From the NCBI GenBank assembly GCA_029776125.1, contig JARVJS010000013.1, positions 1-19,447 of the forward strand: a stretch of DNA of 19,447 bases, read 5' to 3'. The stretch's first letter is position 1, and each line of letters starts with the position of its first letter. The stretch is from Nitrososphaeria archaeon. Its GTDB lineage: Archaea; Thermoproteota; Nitrososphaeria; JACIWG01. The notes beneath the pieces are model-generated. The model was not told the origin of the DNA. It saw only the letters and a list, made by a program, of their open reading frames with translations, and ran no database searches. The position numbers and the translations under genes are program-made. Shown piece after piece: positions 11,461 through 17,587 of this stretch.

Positions 11461-11528
11461 TGTTTAAATCAAAATCTAAATTAACCACTAAATGCAGATA
11501 TAAAAGGGGCTAAAAAGGTGATTGGAAA
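11461..11528 (+). promoter_or_regulatory. psmB promoter and ribosome binding site
   Basis: Two TATA candidates exist. ATATAAAAG (11498-11506) sits 27 bases before the TTG start and would give a leaderless mRNA. TTTAAATC (about 11463-11470) would give a leader of roughly 35 bases. A good Shine-Dalgarno, AGGTGAT (11516-11522), six bases before the TTG, is only useful on the longer transcript, so I favour the upstream element or use of both. The Shine-Dalgarno spacing also supports the TTG as the start. Confidence 0.5.
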
Positions 11529-12137
11529 TTGTATATTCCAGGTGCAACTGCCTTAGGAATCGTATTTAAAGATGGTGTAGTATTAGGTGCTGATAAAAGA
11601 TTTGCGTACGGCAATTTTTTATTAAGCAGAAGTTCGAAAAAAGTATTCTTGATAACAAATACCGTAGGCGCTGCTTGTGCCGGAATGATTTCAGATATGC
11701 AAAATCTTATAAAAAGAGTTACGGTTGAAATAAAACTTAGGGAGCTTGAAATAAGACGGCCAGTTCCCCCCAATTCCGTGGCAAAGTTGATGTCTGTTAT
11801 AATGTTTAGTGAACGTCTTTATCCCTTACTAACTCAAGTTATAGTAGGCGGAATTGATGAAAAGCCCTCCGTTTACGTTTTAGATCCACTAGGTTCCATA
11901 ATACCAGACGAATATGCTACAGTCGGTTCTGGGACTGAAATCGCAATTGGTGTTATAGAAAGTGAATATAAAAAGGGTATGAGTGAAAAAGAGGCAACAG
12001 AGCTTGCGATCAAAGCTCTAAAAGCTGCTATGCAAAGGGATATTGCAAGTGGGGATGGTATAGACCTACTTATAATAAAATCCAATGAAACTAAAGAACA
12101 AGAGATAAAATTACAATCGATATATTCTCCTAAATGA
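11529..12137 (+). CDS. psmB: Proteasome beta subunit, probably non-catalytic paralogue
   Basis: A beta-type subunit of the 20S proteasome, the cytoplasmic ATP-dependent protease (202 aa). It shows the Ntn-hydrolase pattern GIVFKDGVVLGADKR, SRSSKKV, a VGSGTE segment and ASGDGIDLLII. Anchoring on the family G5, D10, D17, R19 and K33, the nucleophile position Thr1 falls on Ala6 of this protein (sequence IPGATALG); the only nearby Thr is one residue too late. Known crenarchaeal beta paralogues have a similar PATAIG N-terminus. I infer a structural or weakly active subunit that needs a catalytic partner elsewhere. The start is TTG with a good Shine-Dalgarno. The stop overlaps the ATG of taw1 (ATGA). 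Confidence 0.9.
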   Translation: MYIPGATALGIVFKDGVVLGADKRFAYGNFLLSRSSKKVFLITNTVGAACAGMISDMQNLIKRVTVEIKLRELEIRRPVPPNSVAKLMSVIMFSERLYPLLTQVIVGGIDEKPSVYVLDPLGSIIPDEYATVGSGTEIAIGVIESEYKKGMSEKEATELAIKALKAAMQRDIASGDGIDLLIIKSNETKEQEIKLQSIYSPK

Positions 12138-13117
12138 TGGAAATTATGTCATTTTATCCACAACAGCTCATATTAAAGCTAAAGAAACAAAAATACCAGC
12201 TTGCGGGTTCACATTCTGCTGTAAAAAAATGTAGTTGGCTTCATCAAAGTTTGCTTTATAATAGGGTCTGTTATAAAGAACAATTTTTTGGAATAAAATC
12301 GCATAGGTGTCTCCAAATGTCTCCATCACTTTTTCACTGCAATTTTCACTGTCTTCATTGCTGGCGAATAATGCCAGAAGATCTTGGTATTGGATGGGAT
12401 GAACTTACTCCTCCAAAGCAAGGATGGGATCCACCTGAAAAAGTTTTTGAAGAATCTTTTAAGGCGCAAAGAAAAATACTTTCAGGTTATAAATCTCTTG
12501 TTCTAAAAGGAAAAGTTGAGTCTTCCAAATATGCTGAAGCACTTACTCCCACACAAGTAGCAATCTCTCTTACAGGCGAACCAACTCTCTACCCCTACTT
12601 GGGAGAATTAATTGAATTGTACAAAAGAGCTGGGTGCACAGTATTTTTAGTAACAAATGGTACTTTACCGAATGCGCTTCACTCACTTTCAAGTTTACCC
12701 ACTCAACTTTATATTTCTTTAACTGCATATGATTATGAATCTTTTATCAAGCTAAATAGGCCACTATCAAAATCTCTCTGGAATTCAATTCTCAAATCAT
12801 TAGAATTAATAAACTCCTTAAGTTGTCCAACTGTTTTGAGAATAACTTCAATAAAAGGTCTAAATATGGAAAAGCCTGATGCTTTTGCAAAAATAATAAA
12901 TAAATATGAACCATTATATGTTGAAACAAAAGCGTACATGCACATTGGTTACTCGATATATAGACTAAAAAGAGAAAACATGCCATCGCATGATGATATA
13001 AAATGGTTTGCTAAACAATTATCGGAAAATACAGGTTACAAAATAATTGGGGAATCAAAGGATAGTAGAGTAGTCTTACTCTCTAAAAGATTAAATGTCC
13101 CCAAAAAGTTTAATTAA
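12134..13117 (+). CDS. taw1: S-adenosylmethionine-dependent 4-demethylwyosine synthase (Taw1/TYW1)
   Basis: A radical SAM enzyme that builds the tricyclic base 4-demethylwyosine from m1G37 of tRNA-Phe and pyruvate, stabilising decoding. The 327-aa protein has the radical-SAM cysteines C69, C73 and C76 (CNFHCLHC) and a second set C33, C46 and C59 for the auxiliary iron-sulfur cluster. The spacings 13, 13, 10, 4 and 3 agree with those I recall for the Methanocaldococcus jannaschii enzyme. SLTGEPTLYPYL is the GEP motif of SAM binding, and VFLVTNGTLP and KAYMHIGYS are family segments. The start is one of three close ATGs (12134, 12137, 12146); the first overlaps the psmB stop. It looks translationally coupled to psmB, perhaps only for expression reasons. 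Confidence 0.95.
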   Translation: MMEIMSFYPQQLILKLKKQKYQLAGSHSAVKKCSWLHQSLLYNRVCYKEQFFGIKSHRCLQMSPSLFHCNFHCLHCWRIMPEDLGIGWDELTPPKQGWDPPEKVFEESFKAQRKILSGYKSLVLKGKVESSKYAEALTPTQVAISLTGEPTLYPYLGELIELYKRAGCTVFLVTNGTLPNALHSLSSLPTQLYISLTAYDYESFIKLNRPLSKSLWNSILKSLELINSLSCPTVLRITSIKGLNMEKPDAFAKIINKYEPLYVETKAYMHIGYSIYRLKRENMPSHDDIKWFAKQLSENTGYKIIGESKDSRVVLLSKRLNVPKKFN

Positions 13118-13129
13118 GTTTACTTAATT
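13112..13129. repeat. Inverted repeat at the end of taw1
   Basis: AATTAAG (13112-13118) and CTTAATT (13123-13129) around TTTA, overlapping the taw1 stop codon and followed by TTTGG. It is only 16 bases before the translin-family start. It could be a weak terminator, an operator or chance in A/T-rich DNA. Confidence 0.3.
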
Positions 13130-13145
13130 TTGGTAAGACCATACT

Positions 13146-13730
13146 ATGAATGAAATAATAGATGAAATAGACTTTAATGATTTACTAAAAAATTTAGAAG
13201 ACTTAGATTTGCAAAGAGAATATGCATACAAAGAAAGCAGACAAATATTAATTTCTTTTCCAAAACTTTTTGTGCTACTGCATGAAGAAAAATACACTGA
13301 AGCAAAGAAATTTCTAAGGCAGCTTGAGATTAGAATAAAAAAGCTCAAATCTGAAATTATTCCCAGATGGCAAAAATATCTTTTACAAGTAGAAATTGAA
13401 TATGTGGAAGCCTACGCCTATTTATCATTACTACAAGAAGGTCGCGTACCTTCACAAAAAGATATAGGTGTTGAAGTAGATGCTTATCTTTTGGGTTTGC
13501 TTGATTGTATAGGTGAACTTAGGCGTACAGTTTATGATAATATAAATAAGAAAAATTATGATAAAGCAGTGCTCTGTTTTAATTATATGAAATCTATTTT
13601 AGAAAAAATTTTTCCATTATCATATTTTGATAATGTTGTTCCTAATTTAAGGCATAAAGTAGATTTAGCTAGAAAATTAATCGAAGAAACATACATTGAT
13701 CTAACAAGAATAAAGGCATTAAAATTTTAA
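13146..13730 (+). CDS. Translin-family protein (archaeal translin/TRAX homologue)
   Basis: An all-helical 194-aa protein matching the translin fold. Translin and TRAX are nucleic-acid-binding proteins; TRAX-type members are RNases in the eukaryotic C3PO complex, and archaeal homologues form similar hollow oligomers. Family phrases seen are REYAYKESRQILISF near residue 25, EIEYVEAYAYL (the EYxEA pair E85 and E88 matches the acidic active-site positions of TRAX), VDAYLLGLLDCIGELRR (111-127), and a C-terminal RHKVDLARKLIEETYIDLTR. It lies 28 bases after taw1 in the same direction and may be the last gene of a psmB-taw1 transcript. The ATG at 13146 fits the family N-terminus. An RNA-processing role is inferred. 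Confidence 0.82.
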   Translation: MNEIIDEIDFNDLLKNLEDLDLQREYAYKESRQILISFPKLFVLLHEEKYTEAKKFLRQLEIRIKKLKSEIIPRWQKYLLQVEIEYVEAYAYLSLLQEGRVPSQKDIGVEVDAYLLGLLDCIGELRRTVYDNINKKNYDKAVLCFNYMKSILEKIFPLSYFDNVVPNLRHKVDLARKLIEETYIDLTRIKALKF

Positions 13731-13771
13731 AACGTTACCCTCAATCTTGTACCAAATCATAAGCAAAATAC

Positions 13772-13788
13772 TTAATTTCCTAAATTAA
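13772..13788. promoter_or_regulatory. Candidate RbkR operator over the rbkR promoter
   Basis: A perfect 17-bp palindrome, TTAATTT-CCT-AAATTAA, placed 21-37 bases before the rbkR ATG and so on top of its likely TATA region. A winged-helix dimer usually binds such a dyad; position and symmetry suggest autoregulation. The sequence is A/T-rich, so chance must be excluded. Confidence 0.45.
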
Positions 13789-13808
13789 TAAATCGCTTTG
13801 AGCCAAAA

Positions 13809-14528
13809 ATGACGTTATCCTTTAGAGAGATAAAACCTTCTATTTTATCAACATTATTAGAGTTACTATGTTTAGGCGCTAAAAGTAAGCCCATTGAAAT
13901 ATCTACCTCTGAATTAGGAAAACGCTTGGGCAAGTCGCAGCAAAGTATGTCAAAACATATTATAGAATTGGAAAAACTTGGGCTAATAGACGTCACTTAC
14001 AGAAGACGGCGAACAGTTATCAAATTAACAGAAAATGGTATCTCAATTCTATTAAGTCTCTATTCTACTCTTAGAGAGGTTTTTGAGGAAGTACCCAATA
14101 TAATTGAATTAACTGGAACGGTGTTTTCAGGATTAGGTGAAGGTTCCTATTATGTTACAATAGAAGGGTATAGAAAGCAATTCATTAAAAAACTTGGATT
14201 TGATCCATATCCGGGAACATTAAATGTTCGATTAGCTTCAATAATGGAGAAAAGGCAAAGAAAGGCTTTAGAATATTATAGTGGTATTTCCATAGAAGGT
14301 TTCAATGATGAATATAGAACGTATGGTGGTGCAAAATGCTTCCCTGTCATAATTAATGATACAGTAGAAGGGGCAATAGTTCTAACAAAACGTTCACTTT
14401 ATGACGAATCTGTACTGGAAATAATTGCTCCTGTAAATCTTAGGGCAAAATTAAATCTCAGAGATGGTGACAAAGTTAGATTAAAAGTCTATATATCAGA
14501 AAAAAGTATAAATTCTAAATCTGATTAA
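13809..14528 (+). CDS. rbkR: Bifunctional winged-helix regulator and CTP-dependent riboflavin kinase
   Basis: Makes FMN from riboflavin using CTP, and is predicted to bind DNA. The 239-aa protein has an N-terminal winged helix (about residues 12-80: STSELGKRLGKSQQSMSKHI as helix-turn-helix and RRRRTVIKLTENG as wing). The archaeal kinase domain follows (100-232) with SGLGEGSYYV (107-115), PYPGTLNVRL (133-142), GGAKCFPV (173-180) and LEIIAPVNLRAKL. This two-domain form matches the established archaeal RbkR family, which regulates riboflavin genes. The ATG sits 21 bases after a 17-bp palindrome and the mRNA is probably leaderless. Its 3' end overlaps convergent ribL by 14 bases, placing both FMN and FAD enzymes in one locus. 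Confidence 0.92.
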   Translation: MTLSFREIKPSILSTLLELLCLGAKSKPIEISTSELGKRLGKSQQSMSKHIIELEKLGLIDVTYRRRRTVIKLTENGISILLSLYSTLREVFEEVPNIIELTGTVFSGLGEGSYYVTIEGYRKQFIKKLGFDPYPGTLNVRLASIMEKRQRKALEYYSGISIEGFNDEYRTYGGAKCFPVIINDTVEGAIVLTKRSLYDESVLEIIAPVNLRAKLNLRDGDKVRLKVYISEKSINSKSD

Positions 14529-15159
14529 TAACATCTGGATCTTTCAAAAGTAGAGAACTTTTTACTCCTTCAAGTTTTTCAGAAATTCTTATTATGATGC
14601 TATTCAAATCATGTTTAATTAGATATTTTCTAATTTCTTCTTCATCATGAACTTGATCATACCCTAGTGCAATAATGTCTGGTTTAATTTTTAAAAGTAC
14701 ATCATATATACATTTTTCATCTTCCCCTCCTAATAATGCGTGATCCACAATTCTTAATGAACTAATAAGTTCAAGTCTTCTATTTTCATCATTATGTGGT
14801 TTCTTTCCCCTTATTTTCTCAGCTATCTTGTCTCTAGAAACAATTACAACTAGCACATCTCCTAGCTCTTTTGCTTTCTTTAAAGTTAAAATGTGACCAG
14901 GATGTAAAACATCAAAAGTACCACCACATAGGACAACTTTTATCTTCCCCCTTCCCTTAGGAGTAAGTTTTATTCCATCACGAGATCTTTTTAACAATCC
15001 CTTTTCAATAAGCATACGTACAATTTCCTTATTTTTTTGTTTAAATGGTGTTAAAAAAGTATCCATATTTCTGAAATTGATTTTATTCCCCTTTAAATTT
15101 TCTAAGAAAATTTTTAAAAGAAATTCTTTTGTAATATCCCGTATCAAGATGTTCACCAT
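14515..15159 (-). CDS. ribL: FAD synthetase RibL with N-terminal winged-helix-like extension
   Basis: Adenylates FMN to FAD. The C-terminal domain (about residues 73-214) is a nucleotidyltransferase with GGTFDVLHPGHILTL (79-93), ENRRLELISSLRIVD (125-139) and LGYDQ (165-169), matching archaeal RibL, which is usually about 150 aa. This protein is 214 aa because of an extra N-terminal 70 residues. Those look like a small winged helix: EIVRMLIEKGLLKRSRDG as the last helix and strand and IKLTPKGR as the wing. The start overlaps the dph5 stop by seven bases, so the two are translationally coupled. It is convergent with rbkR. Glycerol-3-phosphate cytidylyltransferase is the main alternative; the neighbouring riboflavin kinase favours RibL. 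Confidence 0.85.
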   Translation of the reverse strand: MVNILIRDITKEFLLKIFLENLKGNKINFRNMDTFLTPFKQKNKEIVRMLIEKGLLKRSRDGIKLTPKGRGKIKVVLCGGTFDVLHPGHILTLKKAKELGDVLVVIVSRDKIAEKIRGKKPHNDENRRLELISSLRIVDHALLGGEDEKCIYDVLLKIKPDIIALGYDQVHDEEEIRKYLIKHDLNSIIIRISEKLEGVKSSLLLKDPDVINQI

Positions 15160-16193
15160 TTTATTTCTAAAATTCCTAGGAACCTGAGTGCATCGAGAAG
15201 TCCTTCAGCATATCCTACACTAAGCATGGCCAAATTTTCCTCACCTAAATTATAGAATCTAATAGTATCATCTAAATAGCATTCTATGTTTTCGAAAAGG
15301 TTTTCAATTTTTCTTTCAGTTATTTTCTCTCTTGCATACTTTAAAGCCTCTTTTGTATTCCTCACATACTTATCTATAAGATATCCAACACGTTTTTTGA
15401 TGAACTTAGAATTATTTATTTCAACTTCTCCTAAATTAAATAACAATTTTAATGCCTCTTTTTCTACAAAATGCAAATCTGAGGGTATAATAAGTGAATA
15501 AGGTGGTGGTCCAAAATCTATATCTAATAATTCTTGAACTTTACCCATATATAATTTCTCATTTTTTCTATAAATTCTACAAGCAACGATTACAAAAGTT
15601 TCATCAGAAAACGCTCCTAATTTATATATATCTTCAGCTTCTTTAAGTGTCTTAAATGCATCATTAGGCGTCACCCCTTCCTTGCTTTCAACATCATATT
15701 CAAGCAGAAAAATTGTATGAAGCTTTTTAATTAAATTTTCATACAATGTAAAATATATTGTTGTTGCAGGTGTACCACTATGTCGAACAATTGTTGCTAT
15801 TTTTCCAAACTTATAAGAATGAAGTCCAAAAGAATTCATTAAAACACATGCTATTGAATTATTATGTACCACTTTATAGGGTATGTTTCTTTTTTTACAT
15901 TCCAAAATAAGTGCTAAGTGAGTGGTTGCAAAAAGAGGATCACCTAATACAGCAAGGCTGACATTTTTGTTCCTAGCTTCCTCTAAAATTTTATCTGCTT
16001 CTTCTATCCTTTTTCTCTCAAATATCACAATTACATCCTTCTTAATAATTTCTTTTAATTCCTCCACAAAATTTTCTGGAATACAAGTTGTATAACCATC
16101 AACAAAAACTACATCACTTTCCTTTAACACCTCGAATCCTTCTAAAGTCATTGATTTTACTCCTTGAACTCCTAATCCTACTAAAGCTAACAT
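15153..16193 (-). CDS. dph5: Diphthine synthase Dph5 fused to a DUF357-like domain
   Basis: Dph5 uses SAM to methylate the modified histidine of EF-2 on the way to diphthamide. Residues 1-255 are the usual enzyme: VGLGVQGVKSMTLEG at the N-terminus, AVLGDPLFATTH (81-92), GLHSYKFGKIATI (123-135), LHTIFLLEYD (158-167) and DFGPPPYSLIIPSDLHFVE (226-244). Standard Dph5 ends about there at 250-270 aa. This protein continues to 346 aa with a helical domain ending YLDDTIRFYNLGEENLAML then VGYAEGLLDALRFLGIL, which strongly resembles DUF357, otherwise a small stand-alone archaeal family of unknown function. The frame is uninterrupted. The ATG follows GAGAGG. It is followed by coupled ribL. Confidence 0.88.
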   Translation of the reverse strand: MLALVGLGVQGVKSMTLEGFEVLKESDVVFVDGYTTCIPENFVEELKEIIKKDVIVIFERKRIEEADKILEEARNKNVSLAVLGDPLFATTHLALILECKKRNIPYKVVHNNSIACVLMNSFGLHSYKFGKIATIVRHSGTPATTIYFTLYENLIKKLHTIFLLEYDVESKEGVTPNDAFKTLKEAEDIYKLGAFSDETFVIVACRIYRKNEKLYMGKVQELLDIDFGPPPYSLIIPSDLHFVEKEALKLLFNLGEVEINNSKFIKKRVGYLIDKYVRNTKEALKYAREKITERKIENLFENIECYLDDTIRFYNLGEENLAMLSVGYAEGLLDALRFLGILEIKW

Positions 16194-16288
16194 TTACGCC
16201 TCTCTCTACTAGGTTTTAAAGCACTAGGATAAAGAATTTTGTATTTTATAAAAAGTTAAAAATACCCTAAGATTTACCAAAATGATAG
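16194..16288. promoter_or_regulatory. Divergent promoter region, dph5 / tRNA-Lys
   Basis: TTTTATAAAA (16244-16253) is symmetric and can serve both strands. For tRNA-Lys a second A/T box, GTTAAAAATA at about 16255-16264, has the better 28-base spacing. For dph5, GCTTTAAAACC on the minus strand (16212-16222) lies 24 bases from the ATG, or the symmetric box gives a leader carrying GAGAGG. A short direct repeat ACTAGG occurs at about 16208 and 16223. Confidence 0.4.
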
Positions 16289-16380
16289 GGGCCTGTGGCT
16301 CAGCCAGGAAGAGCGGCTGGCTCTTAAAACATGTTCTTGGAGAAACCAGTAGGTCCGGGGTTCAAATCCCCGCAGGCCCG
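16289..16380 (+). tRNA. tRNA-Lys (anticodon CTT) with intron
   Basis: Acceptor GGGCCTG/CAGGCCC with discriminator G, D-arm GCTCAGCCAGGAAGAGC, anticodon stem GCTGG/CCAGT, and T-arm CCGGGGTTCAAATCCCCG. The 25 bases between the anticodon-stem strands resolve to a 7-base loop CTCTTAA, anticodon CTT, plus an 18-base intron after position 37. The 3' CCA is not encoded. The discriminator G and general sequence fit archaeal tRNA-Lys. Confidence 0.95.
16327..16344 (+). other. Intron of tRNA-Lys at the canonical 37/38 site
   Basis: Eighteen bases between CTCTTA and ACCAGT. The exon CTCT pairs with intron GGAG to give a 4-bp centre (one G-U pair). The flanking 3-base bulges are TAA and AAA, and the anticodon stem forms the outer helix. 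This is a proper BHB, cut after the second base of each bulge. The inner helix is very short, only two or so A-T pairs. Confidence 0.88.
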
Positions 16381-16451
16381 CTTTAATTTCAAATATAAAC
16401 AATGGCAAGAAATTAAAATTTATTTCTGGTAAGAACTAAGTTGTTGAGTAA

Positions 16452-16892
16452 ATGCTCAAACAAGCTGTTAAAGACACGGTCTTTTTCTATGGCCACAAAC
16501 ATATTAGTGCAAAGCATCCAACAACTTTTGAAATTACAAAAGAGGATTATTTAACTCCTAAAGGTGATTGTATAATAGGAATTAATTCATCAAAGTCATG
16601 CTATGATCTTCTCCCAGAAGTAAAGAATAGTCTTAAAAATGATAATGTTGAAGTGGTTCTCACGATAGTTGTGGATAAGGAAATTTTCAAAGTTTTTGCA
16701 AAAGGTTCTTCTAAATTAATTTTATTTGATAAAAAAAGTATTGTTGTGAGAAAAAGTGATTATATTTGTCCCAGAACTCTCGCTATAAAGTCAACAGCTT
16801 CAGCAAAAGATTTTCCAAGAAATTTGATTAAACTTTTACAAAAAAGGGATAGTGAAGGAATGATGATAATTGAAGTCTTACCCTTATTCTAA
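16452..16892 (+). CDS. Conserved archaeal protein, DUF371-like
   Basis: A 146-aa soluble protein of unknown function. The segments FYGHKHISAKHPTTFEITKE (residues 12-31), LTPKGDCIIGINSSKSC (34-50), VVRKSDYICPRTLAIKSTASAKD (98-120, shown in part) and the closing leucine-rich helix agree with my memory of DUF371, widespread in archaea. It has no signal peptide or membrane helix. An A/T box at about 16413-16425 lies some 30 bases before the ATG, so the mRNA is probably leaderless. The gene follows tRNA-Lys and converges on pcm, their stops sharing CTAA. I cannot suggest a reaction from sequence alone. Confidence 0.8.
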   Translation: MLKQAVKDTVFFYGHKHISAKHPTTFEITKEDYLTPKGDCIIGINSSKSCYDLLPEVKNSLKNDNVEVVLTIVVDKEIFKVFAKGSSKLILFDKKSIVVRKSDYICPRTLAIKSTASAKDFPRNLIKLLQKRDSEGMMIIEVLPLF

Positions 16893-17587
16893 AAGTTATA
16901 TCCATTCTCGCCTATTAAGGGAACAAATATGCATTCAATATCTCTCTTTATTTTAAGTGTTCCATCAGGCCTTTTTATTCCTTTAGTTAATATTTGAGAA
17001 AAAAGATCCCCTAGAGGCGCAAGTATGATTCCTCCAACTTTTAATTGTTTTATGAGAATTTTAGGAAAATTGGGTGCAGCAGCTGTTATTATAACTTTGT
17101 CATATATTTCTCTTTCTTCATAAGGCGGGTATCCTACGCTTCCATCTCCACATATAACTTTTATATATTCTGAATAACTTGTACGTTTTATATTATTTTC
17201 TGCAAAGGTAACTAATTCCTTTATTCTTTCTATAGTAATTACTTTTCCATTTTTTTCCCTTTTTCCATCAGTTATAATGTATGCCATCAATGCTGCATTA
17301 TACCCACTTCCGGTCCCTATCTCAAGTACAATCTCTCCCTTTCTCAAGTCAAGTTCTTCTAGCATAATTGCGATCATATGCGGTGCAGAAATTGTCTGTC
17401 CTGTGTTCCCTAATGGAAGTGGCATGTCTAAATATGCTCGGTTTTTAGTGTCCGGCCAAACAAATTCTTCTCTCGGTACATTTAAGAAACTTAATTCTAC
17501 ACTTTTACTTCTAATTATTCCTTGCTCCTTTAATTTTCTCACAAGTCTCCTCCTTTGTTCTTCAAAATCTATTTTCATCAGAACCAT
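16889..17587 (-). CDS. pcm: Protein-L-isoaspartate O-methyltransferase
   Basis: Repairs isoaspartyl damage in proteins by SAM-dependent carboxyl methylation. The 232-aa protein has GNTGQTISAPHMIAIMLE (residues 60-77), the SAM-binding motif I LEIGTGSGYNAALMA (88-102), acidic VITIER as motif post-I, and VIITAAAP (158-175 region). The family-typical LLxQLxxGGxxxxPxG follows as LIKQLKVGGIILAPLG. The open frame begins at 17587, but an ATG at 17578, giving MKIDFEEQ, overlaps the fen stop in TGATG and is an attractive coupled start; the other three residues may not be translated. It ends sharing bases with the DUF371 stop. Confidence 0.94.
   Translation of the reverse strand: MVLMKIDFEEQRRRLVRKLKEQGIIRSKSVELSFLNVPREEFVWPDTKNRAYLDMPLPLGNTGQTISAPHMIAIMLEELDLRKGEIVLEIGTGSGYNAALMAYIITDGKREKNGKVITIERIKELVTFAENNIKRTSYSEYIKVICGDGSVGYPPYEEREIYDKVIITAAAPNFPKILIKQLKVGGIILAPLGDLFSQILTKGIKRPDGTLKIKRDIECIFVPLIGENGYNF

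Noticed and set aside
13112..13129. A second RbkR operator before the translin-family gene
   Set aside because: It shares TTAATT with the rbkR palindrome but has different arms and spacer and overlaps the taw1 stop, so the resemblance is probably due to A/T richness.
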